Below are positions 15,859-25,314 of a stretch of DNA of 64,000 bases, piece by piece. The stretch is from Ignavibacteriota bacterium. Its GTDB lineage: Bacteria; Bacteroidota; Ignavibacteria; SZUA-365. How positions within the stretch are numbered: position 1 is the stretch's first letter; each line of letters starts with the position of its first letter. Both the position numbers and the translations under genes were made by a program. Under the pieces are notes generated by a model. That model did no database searches. It was not told the DNA's origin and saw only the letters and a list, made by a program, of their open reading frames with translations. The stretch is taken from the NCBI GenBank assembly GCA_016218045.1, contig JACRFB010000022.1, forward strand, positions 1 to 64,000, given 5' to 3'.

Positions 15859-16140
15859 GCGGGAGAGCGGGAGAGCGGGAGAGCGGGACAGCGGGAGAGC
15901 GGCCGAAGGCCGCAAGAAAAAAACCTCCTTTCCTCCGTTCCTCCTGTGTGATTTTTTTCGCGCTACACCTCACCATCGGACAGCGGGAGAGCGGGAGCGG
16001 AACAACGAAATAGTGTCTCGCTGAGCGGAGTCGAAGCGCGACGGGACAGCGGGAGAGCGGGACAGCGGGACAGCGGGAGAGCGGCCGAAGGCCGCAAGAA
16101 AAAACCTCCGTTCCTCCTGTGTGATTTATTTTCGCGCCAC
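15859..16140. repeat. Composite repeat: 8-nt arrays, hairpin and CCTCC blocks, two copies
   Basis: This is the same element as at 332-541. Arrays of gcgggaga/gcgggaca units are followed at 15899 and at 16081 by GCGGCC-GAA-GGCCGC, an A-run, CCTCC motifs and TGTGTGAT. The second copy lacks 8 bases of the pyrimidine block. Between them (15995-16043) lies one copy of the gcggaacaac...gctgagcggagtcga unit that is tandemly repeated at 54964. The element ends about 60 bases before the aspS promoter. Confidence 0.85.
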
Positions 16141-16197
16141 ACCTCACCATCGGACCGCGGGAAGGGGGCGGTGCTTCTCCGTCTGCGGCCGTTTCGG

Positions 16198-16205
16198 TAT
16201 ATTTT
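16198..16205 (+). promoter_or_regulatory. Candidate -7 element of the aspS promoter
   Basis: TATATTTT fits the Bacteroidota TAnnTTTG -7 element, with TTC 20 bases upstream in place of TTG. It would start transcription near 16212, giving a leader of about 20 bases before the aspS ATG at 16232. Confidence 0.4.
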
Positions 16206-16231
16206 CCTTTTTTCATTCAACGGAACACATA

Positions 16232-18004
16232 ATGATTTTCGACAGACGGACTCATACCTGCGGGCAATTGCGCGGCGGAGACGCCGGGAAGACGGTGACA
16301 GTAAACGGATGGGTGAACGTGCGCCGCGATTTGGGCGGCATGATCTTTATCGACCTGCGCGACCGTTACGGCATCACGCAGATTGTGTTCACACCCCAGG
16401 AAAACGCCGACGTACACGCGCGCGCCCACGAATTGCGGTCGGAGTACGTGCTGTCGGTGACAGGCCGCGTGCAGCCGCGTCCGGCGGGCACGGTGAACGC
16501 CGCCATGCCGACAGGGGAAGTGGAAATAGTGGCCGAACGTTTCCAGGTGCTGAACACCTCGGAGGTGACACCCTTCGAGATTCTCGACGACGTGGACGCC
16601 AACGAGGATCTGCGCCTGAAATACCGATATCTCGATCTTCGACGTCCGATATTGCAGAAAAATCTCCTGTTGCGCAGCCGCGTGACACAGACCGTGCACC
16701 GCTACTTCGACGAGCAGCAGTTTGTCGAGATCGAAACCCCCGTCCTTATGAAAAGCACACCCGAGGGCGCTCGCGACTATCTCGTGCCCAGCCGCGTGCA
16801 CGAGGGACGTTTCTATGCGCTGCCTCAATCACCGCAGACCTACAAACAGCTCCTGATGGTTGCGGGCTTCGATCGCTACGTGCAGATCGTGAAGTGTTTC
16901 CGTGACGAGGATTTACGCGCCGACCGGCAGCCCGAATTCACACAGATCGATCTCGAGATGTCGTTCGTGCAACGCGACGACATTTTCCTCGTGATCGAAG
17001 GGCTCATTGCGCGCATACTGAACGAGGCCGCGGGTGTTACGCTCGCGCTGCCGCTGCCGCGCATCGATTATTACGAAGCCCTGACGAAGTACGGATCGGA
17101 CAAGCCCGATCTGCGCTTCGGCATGGAACTGCACACGCTCAACGACATCGTGGCCGGATCGGAATTTGCCGTGTTCTCGGCGGCCATCGCCGCGGGCGGT
17201 GTGGTGACGGGCATCAACGTGAAGGGCAAGTCCGACTTCAGCCGCAAGAAACGCGACGAACTGACCGAACGCGCAAAGGCGCTCGGGCTCGGCGGACTCG
17301 CCTGGCTCAAGGCCGCAGAAGGCGCGCTGCAGGGTCCGATCACAAAATTCCTCACACCCGACGTACTCGACTCCATCCGCGCGGAACTCGGCGCCGAGGA
17401 CGGTGATCTGCTGCTCTTCGCCGCCGATGCACGCCGACGCACGGCGTTGACGGCGCTGGGTACACTGCGCCTCGAACTTGGGCGCGAACTCGGTCTGGTG
17501 GATCCGGCAACCCATGCGCTTGCATGGATCGTGGATTTCCCGCTGTTCCAATACGACGACGAGGCGCAGCGCTGGGTGGCCGAACATCATCCCTTCACCG
17601 GACCACATCCGTCGGACGAACATCTGCTCGACACCGATCCCGCCGCGGTGCGGGCCGACTGTTACGACCTCGTGTGGAACGGCAACGAGGTGGGCAGCGG
17701 CAGCATCCGCATCCACAACAGCGAACTGCAGTCGAAGGTGTTCCGCACGCTGGGGCTGCCGGAAGAGGAGATACAGGAGAAATTCGGCTTCCTGATCAAC
17801 GCCTTCAAATACGGCGCGCCGCCGCACGGCGGCATCGCCCTGGGCCTCGACCGCATCATCACCATCCTGCTCGGCATCCCGTCGATACGTGATGTGATCG
17901 CCTTCCCGAAAACAAACAGCGCGTTGTCGCTCATGGACAATTCGCCGTCGCACGTCTCGGAACAGCAACTGCGCGAATTACACATTCAGATCCGTCCCTC
18001 ATGA
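16232..18004 (+). CDS. aspS: Aspartyl-tRNA synthetase
   Basis: This 590-residue enzyme charges tRNA-Asp with aspartate in the cytoplasm. The OB-fold anticodon domain fills about residues 1-105 ('GWVNVRRDLGGMIFIDLRDRYG'). Class II motif 2 is 'FRDEDLRADRQPEFTQID', the GAD insertion typical of bacterial enzymes lies at about 290-420, and motif 3 is 'GIALGLDRI'. Length is normal for bacterial AspRS. ATG 16232 has GGAA upstream and matches the family start; an upstream in-frame extension is repeat sequence. Its stop overlaps the hutI start (ATGA), so it heads a tightly packed operon. Confidence 0.97.
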   Translation: MIFDRRTHTCGQLRGGDAGKTVTVNGWVNVRRDLGGMIFIDLRDRYGITQIVFTPQENADVHARAHELRSEYVLSVTGRVQPRPAGTVNAAMPTGEVEIVAERFQVLNTSEVTPFEILDDVDANEDLRLKYRYLDLRRPILQKNLLLRSRVTQTVHRYFDEQQFVEIETPVLMKSTPEGARDYLVPSRVHEGRFYALPQSPQTYKQLLMVAGFDRYVQIVKCFRDEDLRADRQPEFTQIDLEMSFVQRDDIFLVIEGLIARILNEAAGVTLALPLPRIDYYEALTKYGSDKPDLRFGMELHTLNDIVAGSEFAVFSAAIAAGGVVTGINVKGKSDFSRKKRDELTERAKALGLGGLAWLKAAEGALQGPITKFLTPDVLDSIRAELGAEDGDLLLFAADARRRTALTALGTLRLELGRELGLVDPATHALAWIVDFPLFQYDDEAQRWVAEHHPFTGPHPSDEHLLDTDPAAVRADCYDLVWNGNEVGSGSIRIHNSELQSKVFRTLGLPEEEIQEKFGFLINAFKYGAPPHGGIALGLDRIITILLGIPSIRDVIAFPKTNSALSLMDNSPSHVSEQQLRELHIQIRPS

Positions 18005-19263
18005 GTTTCGACCTGCTGCTCTACAACGCCAGCCAGCTCGTGACCGTGGCCGCGGGCGGCGCGCGAGTCAAGACAGGCGGGGCCATGCGCGACATCGGTG
18101 TGATCGAGGACGGGGCGGTGGGCATCAACGACGGCGTGATCACCTTCGTGGGCCACACCGACGACATCGAGATCGAACGCGCGGCGCAGGCCGTCAACGC
18201 GATGGGCCGCGTGGTGCTGCCCGGCTTTGTGGACGCGCACACACACCTCGTGTTTGCGGGCGCGCGCGAAAGGGAATTCGCGCGGCGCGTGGCGGGCGAG
18301 ACCTACGCGCAAATCGCAGCGTCGGGCGGCGGCATCAATACCACCGTGCGCGCCACACGCGAGGCGCGGCATATCGACCTCATCGAATCGGCCCTGCACC
18401 GCCTCGACAGTTGCCTCTCCTTCGGCACCACCACCGTCGAGATCAAATCCGGCTACGGCCTCGACGTCGAGAGCGAGATCAAGATCCTCGAAGTGGTCAA
18501 CGAACTCAAGGACCTGCACGTGGTCGACATCGTGCCGACCTTTCTCGGCGCGCACACCATTCCGTTCGACTACAAGGAGCGGCGCGACGAGTACGTTGCG
18601 CTGGTGATCCACAACATGCTGCCCGCCGTGGCTGAACGCGGTCTCGCGGCATCCTGCGACGTGTTTGTGGAGCGTGGCGCCTTCACGATCGACGAAGCGC
18701 GCGCCATCCTCGACGCCGCACGCGCGCTCGGACTGCGCGTGCGTGTCCACGCGGATCAGATCTCCGCGGGAGGCGGCGCCGAACTCGCGGCTTCGTACAG
18801 CGCGCTCTCGGCAGATCATCTCGACCACATATCGGACGAAGGACTCGCGCGGCTGCGCGAAGCCGGCACCGTTGCGACGCTGCTGCCCGGCGTGTCGCTG
18901 TTCCTCGGCGAACCCATGCCCGACGCGCGGAAATTTATCGATGCCGGACTGCCCGTCGCGGTTGCAACCGACATGAATCCGGGAAGCTGCATGAGCGAGA
19001 ACCTGCAGCTCATGGCGAGTCTTGCATGTATGCAAATGCGCATGAGCATGGAGGAGGCGGTGACCGCCGTCACGTTGAACGCGGCCGCCGCGCTCGGACT
19101 CTCGTCCGAAATAGGCAGCATCGAAACAGGCAAACGCGCCGATCTGCTGGTATTCGATGTGCCGCGGTGGGAGTCCATTCTCTACCACTACGGCGTGAAC
19201 CATCTGGCCACGGTTGTCAAGAACGGAATTGTTGTGATGGACAAGAGGTACGCACATGCCTGA
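18001..19263 (+). CDS. hutI: Imidazolonepropionase
   Basis: This 420-residue amidohydrolase opens imidazolonepropionate to N-formimino-glutamate, the third step of histidine degradation. The metal ligands are visible in 'FVDAHTHLVFAG', 'VHADQIS', the 'SADHLDHIS' region and Asp in 'ATDMNPGSC'. The region 'SFGTTTVEIKSGYGLD' is typical of HutI. No hutH, hutU or formiminoglutamate enzyme lies in the window; instead hutI is coupled by a 4-base overlap to aspS and an 8-base overlap to an ABC ATPase, an unusual context. Confidence 0.93.
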   Translation: MSFDLLLYNASQLVTVAAGGARVKTGGAMRDIGVIEDGAVGINDGVITFVGHTDDIEIERAAQAVNAMGRVVLPGFVDAHTHLVFAGAREREFARRVAGETYAQIAASGGGINTTVRATREARHIDLIESALHRLDSCLSFGTTTVEIKSGYGLDVESEIKILEVVNELKDLHVVDIVPTFLGAHTIPFDYKERRDEYVALVIHNMLPAVAERGLAASCDVFVERGAFTIDEARAILDAARALGLRVRVHADQISAGGGAELAASYSALSADHLDHISDEGLARLREAGTVATLLPGVSLFLGEPMPDARKFIDAGLPVAVATDMNPGSCMSENLQLMASLACMQMRMSMEEAVTAVTLNAAAALGLSSEIGSIETGKRADLLVFDVPRWESILYHYGVNHLATVVKNGIVVMDKRYAHA

Positions 19264-20215
19264 CACATCCGGAGCAGTTGCAGCGCCAGAGATCAGCGTG
19301 CTGAAGACCAACGGCCTGACCAAACGATTCGGCACACGCGTGGCGGTGAACGGATTGGACCTCGACGTGCACCGCGGCGATATATACGGCTTCCTCGGGC
19401 CCAACGGCGCGGGCAAGAGCACCACGATACGCATGGTGCTCTCGCTGATACGTCCCAGCGCAGGGACTGTGCGTCTGTTCGGCAAGGATGTGGCCGAAGA
19501 CCGGTCGGTGCTCGCGCACGTGGGCGGACTCGTCGAGAAGCCGGACTTCTATCTGTACCTCACCGGCCGGAAAAATCTCGAGATCGTCTCGGCCCTCTAC
19601 GGGCATGTGGATACACGCCGCATCGATGAAGTGCTCGAGATCGTCGGACTCGCAGACCGCGGCGGCGACCGCGTGAAGGCCTACTCGCACGGCATGAAAC
19701 AGCGGCTCGGCATCGCGCAGGCCCTGCTGCCGAATCCCGATCTGCTCATACTCGACGAGCCCACGAACGGACTCGATCCGCAGGGAATGAAAGAAGTACG
19801 CGAACTGATTCTGCGCCTGAACCGCGAGCAGGGTATGACCATTTTCCTGTCGTCGCATCTGCTCAACGAGATCGAACAGGTTGCGACGCGCATGTGCATC
19901 CTGCATCAAGGCGACCTGGTCGTACAGGGCGCGGTGGCGGAGCTGTTGAGCCGCGAGAGCATATCGGTGCGCATCAGCGCCGAGCCCGCGGAGCGCGCCC
20001 TCGACGTGCTCGCCGCGATGCCGGCCGTCTCCGGCGCGGAAATCCGCGGCGACGAAATCGTCTGCACGATTCCGAACGACGCGCTTGCCGACGCGAACGC
20101 GGCCCTGCACGAGGCAGGCATACGCGTGGCGTCATTTGCGCCGCGCCGTTCGCTTGAAGATTACTTCCTGTCGATCACCGAAAACATGTCGACACAACCC
20201 GACCGGAAAAAATGA
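19256..20215 (+). CDS. ABC transporter ATP-binding protein
   Basis: The product is a 319-residue ATPase of the CcmA/bacitracin-export type. Walker A 'GPNGAGKST' is at 48-56, the signature reads 'YSHGMKQRLGIAQALL' and Walker B is 'LLILDEPTNGLDP'. The C-terminal 90 residues form the accessory domain seen in drug- or lipid-export ATPases of this class. Its usual partner, an ABC-2 permease, is not adjacent: the next genes are DUF2723 membrane proteins, so the permease must be elsewhere. Start and stop overlap both neighbours. Confidence 0.9.
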   Translation: MPDTSGAVAAPEISVLKTNGLTKRFGTRVAVNGLDLDVHRGDIYGFLGPNGAGKSTTIRMVLSLIRPSAGTVRLFGKDVAEDRSVLAHVGGLVEKPDFYLYLTGRKNLEIVSALYGHVDTRRIDEVLEIVGLADRGGDRVKAYSHGMKQRLGIAQALLPNPDLLILDEPTNGLDPQGMKEVRELILRLNREQGMTIFLSSHLLNEIEQVATRMCILHQGDLVVQGAVAELLSRESISVRISAEPAERALDVLAAMPAVSGAEIRGDEIVCTIPNDALADANAALHEAGIRVASFAPRRSLEDYFLSITENMSTQPDRKK

Positions 20216-22122
20216 CCGCCACGCGCCTGTCCCCTCGCATGCTGGGGCTTGTACTCGGCCTCGCCTTTTTTCTTCTCTATCTCGCGACACTCGCGCCGGG
20301 AGTCGTCTACGGCGACTCGGGCGAATACGCCGCCGCGGCGTGGACGTGGGGCATCCCGCATCCGCCCGGCGCGCCGCTCTACACACTTCTCGCGTTTCTC
20401 TGGGCGCATGTGCTGCCGTTCGGCACCGTGATACTGCGGCTGAATACACTCGCCGCTTTGTTTGGCGCCGCGGGAGTCGTGTTCCTTTTCCACGCCGTGC
20501 GGCACATGCTTCCCGACATTATAAAAGCATCGTCACTCTGGGATTGGAAAAAAGAGGGAGAGGCCGACGAATATCAGATCAGCGGATCCGATACTCCGAT
20601 ACTGCTCGCGGCGCTGTTCGGGGCTGCGGCAACCGGACTTACTCCCGCGTGGTGGAGCACCGCACTGGCCGCGGGTGCCGACAGTTTTCAACTCCTGCTA
20701 TTCCCGGCGTTGCTCTGGGCCTTTGTTACGAGTCAGACCGGTGATGTCTCCGCCGTGCCACAGCGCGGACGCCGCGCCGCCTATTTCGCCTTCCTGCTCG
20801 GTGTTGCCTTGACACACGGACTCGGCGCGCTTGCCCTGCTCCCCGTGTTCACGATCTGGTACATCGTCGAGAAGCAGCGGCGCAAGGAGTCACTGCGCGG
20901 TTTGCTGCGTTGCCTGCCCGCCTTTGCGCTCGGTCTCGCTCCGGTGTTGCTGCTGCCGTTGCGTGCCTCCGCTGATCCGGCCTGGAACTGGGGAGACCCG
21001 TCGTCGTGGGGGCGTTTCGTCGACGTGGTGACAAGCCGGCCGCTCAGGGCGTACTACTTTCTGGGTTGGGACGTGTTCCACGAGCAAAGCACGAACGCCA
21101 TCGAGATGCCTCCCCCCCTGTGGAGCGCGTTGTTCGTAGCGGCAGCCTTCTCCCGCGTCCGCGCATTGCCATGGTTACTCGGCATGGGAATCTGTGTCGC
21201 ACTGCTCGCGATGAACAACGCGGTGTTTACACTTACGCCGCAGCTTGTGCCGGTGTTCGCCATAGGTGGTGTGTTTGCGGCTGCGGTATTGTTTTCCATC
21301 CTGCGCATCCGCCGCGTTTGGCTGCGTGTATCGCTTGCCGTGCCGGCTGTCGCCGTACTCGCGTTCCACGGCGGCTGGAGCTGGCTGCGCAACGACACGC
21401 ATGACGATCGCGCGGTGGAGTCGTACACGCGCGACATCCTGGCGTCGGTGGACCGCGGCGCAGTGCTGCTCACCGACGAGTGGGGGCAGTGCTCCTCACC
21501 CGCGCTGTATCTGCAGCAGGTGGAGGGATTGCGGCAGGACGTGACACTGATCGACACACGCCTGCTCAAGCGTGGCTGGTATGTGGAGCAGTTGCAGGAG
21601 CGGTATCCGTCCCTGTTCACCGGCAGCGAGGCCGCCGCCGACGCGCTGCGCGCCGAGTATACGAAGTACGAGACGGACGGCTCACACGATCCTGCGCGGC
21701 TCGAGGAGTTGCGTTCCGCCCTCGCCCGGCATCTCGCCGCGGGCAACGCGGTCCGGCGGCCGGTATATGCCACGCATGCACTCGCGGGCAAACTCGGCGC
21801 ACCGCTCGACGCGGTTCCCGAAGGACTCGTCGTGCGGCTGTTTGCGCCCGGCCGCGCCATTGCATCCACGCGGCTGCCCATCGACACCGATCCGCGCGTC
21901 TTCACCTTCACACGACCGTCGCGGCCCAACGACTTCCATTCGTCAATCGAGGACCGCTATTTCCGCGCGTATGCCGCACGCGGCACATGGCATTGGCGCC
22001 AGGGCGACACCGCGCGCGCCAACATCCTCTTCTCGCGCGCGACACAATACGCACAATTCCATCCGAGCGACCGGTGGAAACAATGGGCGATGTTTGGTCC
22101 GCTGCTCTCCACCCGCTTCTGA
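20212..22122 (+). CDS. DUF2723 multi-spanning membrane protein (glycosyltransferase-like)
   Basis: This 636-residue protein has about ten transmembrane segments in its first 400 residues and a soluble C-terminal part. The N-terminal 'APGVVYGDSGEYAAAAWTWG' with 'HPPGAPLYTL' is the DUF2723 signature; the acidic residues in the first periplasmic loop resemble the active site of PMT-type protein mannosyltransferases, and members of this family are linked to protein O-glycosylation in Bacteroidota. ATG 20212 overlaps the stop of the ABC ATPase. A paralogue follows 12 bases downstream. Confidence 0.85.
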   Translation: MTATRLSPRMLGLVLGLAFFLLYLATLAPGVVYGDSGEYAAAAWTWGIPHPPGAPLYTLLAFLWAHVLPFGTVILRLNTLAALFGAAGVVFLFHAVRHMLPDIIKASSLWDWKKEGEADEYQISGSDTPILLAALFGAAATGLTPAWWSTALAAGADSFQLLLFPALLWAFVTSQTGDVSAVPQRGRRAAYFAFLLGVALTHGLGALALLPVFTIWYIVEKQRRKESLRGLLRCLPAFALGLAPVLLLPLRASADPAWNWGDPSSWGRFVDVVTSRPLRAYYFLGWDVFHEQSTNAIEMPPPLWSALFVAAAFSRVRALPWLLGMGICVALLAMNNAVFTLTPQLVPVFAIGGVFAAAVLFSILRIRRVWLRVSLAVPAVAVLAFHGGWSWLRNDTHDDRAVESYTRDILASVDRGAVLLTDEWGQCSSPALYLQQVEGLRQDVTLIDTRLLKRGWYVEQLQERYPSLFTGSEAAADALRAEYTKYETDGSHDPARLEELRSALARHLAAGNAVRRPVYATHALAGKLGAPLDAVPEGLVVRLFAPGRAIASTRLPIDTDPRVFTFTRPSRPNDFHSSIEDRYFRAYAARGTWHWRQGDTARANILFSRATQYAQFHPSDRWKQWAMFGPLLSTRF

Positions 22123-22134
22123 CAGACAGTATCC

Positions 22135-24090
22135 ATGACCATAACCCGATCCCATCCGCGCCCGGCCTCGTTCGCGACGGCCCTTGTGCTCTTTCTCCTG
22201 TATCTCGTCTCCCTCGCGCCATCGGTGTCGTTTATCGACGCGGGCGAATTGTCGGCAGTCGCGTACACCTTCGGTGTTGCGCATCCGACGGGATATCCGC
22301 TGTTCACACTCATTGCGGGATTGTGGTCGCACATTCCCGCCGGTGAGGTGATACTGCGGCTCAACACACTCGCCGCACTGCTGGCCGCGATCGGCGCGGG
22401 AATTTTTGTGCACGTGATCTGGCATCTGCTCGGCGCGGCGGTGAAGCGCAAGCCGGCAGCGAAGTCCACCGTGAAGGGGAAGAGCGCGCAGCAGAGCGCC
22501 CCGCTTTTGGGCGACGACCTCCGACTACTCCTATCCGTCTTTGGCGCGTTGATCATCGGCCTGTCGGAAACGTATTGGAAGACGGCGCTCGCGATCGAGG
22601 TGTACTCGCTGCATCTGCCGCTGCTTGCCCTCGCGCTGCTGACGTTTGTAACCGCGCATTTCGACGAGACCCTCGACGAGCGCAGCCGCGAGCGCCGCTT
22701 CCTCGCGGCCGCATTTACGCTTGGCCTCTCGTTCACAAATCACATGACCACCATCCTGCTGCTGCCCGCGTTTCTCGTGATACATTTCCGCAGCGAGGGA
22801 TTCGGTGCGCGCACGTGGAAACGCCTCGCGCGCCTGCTGCCCATGTTTGCGGCCGGACTGCTCCCGTATCTCTACCTCCCGATACGCGCGGCGGCACAAC
22901 CCGCGCTGAACTGGGGCAATCCCGCGGATCTTGACCGCCTGCTCTGGCACGTGTCGGGCAAGCAGTACCGCGTGTGGATTTTCACCAGCATGGAGGCGGC
23001 GCGCCGTCAGTTCTCGCTGTTCATCGACACACTTCCCGCGGAGTTCGCCTACGCCGGTCTCGCACTTGCGGTCGTCGGATGTATCGCGGCCTTCCGCGCG
23101 AACAGGCGTGTGGGGCTCTTCCTCGCCCTGCTCTTCGCGGGGTGCGTGGGCTACGCGATCAACTACGACATCCACGACATCGAATCGTATTTCCTCCTGG
23201 CCTACATCGTCACCGGCATCTGGGCGGCATATGGTCTGCACGCCGCTTTGCGGTGGTTCAAGGCCGGCAACACACGCACCGCGTTGCTCGCGGCAGTGCT
23301 GCTGGTGGGACTCGCGGCTGGCGCGCAGTATTCACGCGTATCCGAACGCGGGAATTACCTGGTCGAGGACTACACGAAGAATATGCTGGCGTCGTTCGAG
23401 CCGCGCGCGCTGGTGCTGTCGTATCAATGGGACTACTGGGTGTCGGCTTCGTATTACTATCAGTTCGTCGAAGGTCAACGACCCGATGTGATCGTCATCG
23501 ACAAGGAACTGCTGCGCCGGTCCTGGTACCTCGCGCAGTTGCGCCGCAATCATCCGGAATTCGCCGCGCGCTCGCAGAAGGAGATCGACGCCTTCCTCGA
23601 GGATCTCACCTTGTTCGAGCACGAGCTGCCCTACGATCCCGGGCGGATCGAAGATCGATTCAACGCGATGATCAACAGCTTTGTCACACGGAACATCAAC
23701 GACAGACCCGTGTACATGACCGTCGAGATGGAACAGCATTTTGCGCCGGGCTTCACACGTGTGCCCGAGGGCCTGGCCTTCCGTCTCTATCCCGCCGGTG
23801 TACCTGTGCAATCAGCGCCGCGCTTCTCGCTCACCGACGTGCAGGCGCGTCCGTTCGAAAGGACGGAGCGGCTCTCGACATCACTGTGGGAGATGTATCC
23901 GCTGATGCTGACGAACCGCGGCATCTGGCTGTATCAGCAGGCGCGCTACCGCGAAGCGGCGGGGTTCTTTGATACCGCCCTGCGCTTCGAGCCGGGATAC
24001 AGGGCCGCCTACGAGTGGCGCGCGCGCAACAGCCAGGCCATGACTCTTGGCGACGCGGGTTCCTCCGTAACCGACGCCTCGACGAACTGA
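22135..24090 (+). CDS. DUF2723 multi-spanning membrane protein (paralogue)
   Basis: This 651-residue protein has the same architecture as its upstream neighbour: 'APSVSFIDAGELSAVAYTFG' and 'HPTGYPLFTL' near the N-terminus, about ten membrane segments, and a soluble C-terminal region with 'YQWDYWVSASYYYQFVEGQR'. The C-terminal 45 residues look like a single TPR-type hairpin ('GIWLYQQARYREAAGFFDTAL'). The pair probably arose by duplication and may act on different acceptors in a surface glycosylation pathway; this is inference from the family. Confidence 0.85.
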   Translation: MTITRSHPRPASFATALVLFLLYLVSLAPSVSFIDAGELSAVAYTFGVAHPTGYPLFTLIAGLWSHIPAGEVILRLNTLAALLAAIGAGIFVHVIWHLLGAAVKRKPAAKSTVKGKSAQQSAPLLGDDLRLLLSVFGALIIGLSETYWKTALAIEVYSLHLPLLALALLTFVTAHFDETLDERSRERRFLAAAFTLGLSFTNHMTTILLLPAFLVIHFRSEGFGARTWKRLARLLPMFAAGLLPYLYLPIRAAAQPALNWGNPADLDRLLWHVSGKQYRVWIFTSMEAARRQFSLFIDTLPAEFAYAGLALAVVGCIAAFRANRRVGLFLALLFAGCVGYAINYDIHDIESYFLLAYIVTGIWAAYGLHAALRWFKAGNTRTALLAAVLLVGLAAGAQYSRVSERGNYLVEDYTKNMLASFEPRALVLSYQWDYWVSASYYYQFVEGQRPDVIVIDKELLRRSWYLAQLRRNHPEFAARSQKEIDAFLEDLTLFEHELPYDPGRIEDRFNAMINSFVTRNINDRPVYMTVEMEQHFAPGFTRVPEGLAFRLYPAGVPVQSAPRFSLTDVQARPFERTERLSTSLWEMYPLMLTNRGIWLYQQARYREAAGFFDTALRFEPGYRAAYEWRARNSQAMTLGDAGSSVTDASTN

Positions 24091-24211
24091 CAGCGGCAAC
24101 CGCGGGGTCACACGACCGTGTGTGTTTACACCTCCGCGCGCGCGTAATCGCCAATCGTTCACGGAAGCAAAAAAAGACACATCGGTGTGAAATAGCTCCG
24201 CCCATCGTGTC

Positions 24212-24240
24212 AAAAAAAACGCGCCCTGTTGGGGGCGCGT
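24212..24240 (-). terminator. Intrinsic terminator of the STAS operon
   Basis: On the minus strand ACGCGCCCCC-AACA-GGGCGCGT forms a strong stem followed by eight T residues. It lies 24 bases past the stop of the STAS gene and is the clearest intrinsic terminator in the window. It may also stop plus-strand transcripts from the DUF2723 genes. Confidence 0.85.
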
Positions 24241-24263
24241 GAAAAGCGGAGATACAACCGCGA

Positions 24264-24635
24264 TCAGATCGGCATCTGAATGCCGCTGATGGGATCGATG
24301 TGGTAGCTCGAGACGGCGCGTTCGGTGGACTCGTAGGTCTTGAACACCTTGACAAGCTGCGTGACGAGGAAGAGACTCTGGATCTTGTCGGTGATGTTCG
24401 CGATGCGGAGGTCTCCACCCTGGCGATTCAGCGTCGTCATCGCCGAGATCATGGCGCCGAGGCCCGCGCTGTTTACCCATGCGGCGGACGACAAGTCGAG
24501 AACCACTTTCAAAAATCCTTCCGCGGCGAGCGTCTTGATGCGGTCGCGAAAGGCCTCCGTTTCAGAGTCACCGAGCATGTTGCCGCGCAGCGTCAGCACG
24601 ACAACGTCTCCCTCCACCAATTCCTTGAGGCTCAT
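24264..24635 (-). CDS. STAS-domain anti-sigma factor antagonist
   Basis: The 123-residue protein is almost entirely one STAS domain of the SpoIIAA/RsbV type. The motif 'AAWVNSAGLGAMISA' carries the serine that is phosphorylated by the partner switch kinase in this family, preceded by the beta-strand 'KVVLDLS'. Such proteins release sigma factors or other targets when unphosphorylated. The kinase and sigma factor are not adjacent. Its start overlaps the stop of the zinc-ribbon gene (ATGA). Confidence 0.88.
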   Translation of the reverse strand: MSLKELVEGDVVVLTLRGNMLGDSETEAFRDRIKTLAAEGFLKVVLDLSSAAWVNSAGLGAMISAMTTLNRQGGDLRIANITDKIQSLFLVTQLVKVFKTYESTERAVSSYHIDPISGIQMPI

Positions 24636-24886
24636 TTCTGTGTATCCTTGTCTGATTGAGAGTTCTGTGTGATGGAATGCGATTGGTAGGCGCGGTGAAA
24701 ATCACAACTGCCCTGATGCGTGCACGAACCGCAGGCGACCTCGACGCGCGGGACGAGGGAGAAGCAGCGCGGACACCGGTCCGTCAAGGGATTGACCACG
24801 AGGTAGGCGCATTGCGGGCACTGCCTCTGTTCCGAGCGCAGTTGCTCTTCGAGCGCGCGAGTGGGTTCGTGAGCGCCTGCCGACAA
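24632..24886 (-). CDS. Small zinc-ribbon protein
   Basis: This 84-residue cytoplasmic protein has two CPxC pairs ('CPQCAYLVV', 'CPRCFSLV') that would form a zinc ribbon, and a third cluster 'CGSCTHQGSCDFH'. No catalytic region is present. It lies between a short unknown gene and the STAS gene, with overlap or near-overlap on both sides, so it is probably co-transcribed and may act with them. Confidence 0.75.
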   Translation of the reverse strand: MSAGAHEPTRALEEQLRSEQRQCPQCAYLVVNPLTDRCPRCFSLVPRVEVACGSCTHQGSCDFHRAYQSHSITQNSQSDKDTQK

Positions 24887-24891
24887 AAACG

Positions 24892-25137
24892 TTACAGCCC
24901 TTCCGCGCGCAAGGCCTCCGCGATGCGCTTCTCCGCTTCCGCATCCGGGACCAGCAACCGGGCCTGTGCGACGTGGATCGCCTCGGCGATCGACTCGTAC
25001 TGTTTGGTCAGGTAGAGGTACACGTGATAGCCGAGACGGTTGGTATCGTTCATTTCGACCGCCGGAACGAGTGCCGCGGCCGCATATGCTTTCGCCTCGA
25101 TGCTCTCGGGCGGAAAGGTCTTCACGGGAGGTGCCAT
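24892..25137 (-). CDS. Hypothetical small helical protein
   Basis: This 81-residue product starts at ATG 25137 ('MAPPVKTFPPESIEAKAY'); a longer form from 25206 is possible, but that extension runs into the upstream intergenic region. It is mostly helical and contains 'HVYLYLTKQYESIAEAIHVAQ'. The family is unknown to me. It is the first gene of a three-gene operon with the zinc-ribbon and STAS proteins, ending at the terminator at 24212-24240. Confidence 0.6.
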   Translation of the reverse strand: MAPPVKTFPPESIEAKAYAAAALVPAVEMNDTNRLGYHVYLYLTKQYESIAEAIHVAQARLLVPDAEAEKRIAEALRAEGL

Positions 25138-25314
25138 ACGTAGTGGTGTGGGTTGATCAGGAACTGTGATATCAATACAACCCAATATCAGGGATTCCGC
25201 CATCATCTCAAAGCAGGGAAATCGGACCGTCGGACGCCGTAATAGGGGAGCGGAGTGTCCGGAAAAGACGTATATTCGCCCGATCCGCTTCCGGCCACTA
25301 ATCACGAGGATACA

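Noticed and set aside
17986-19485. 499-codon minus-strand frame over hutI
   Set aside because: hutI is certain on the plus strand; this is its shadow.
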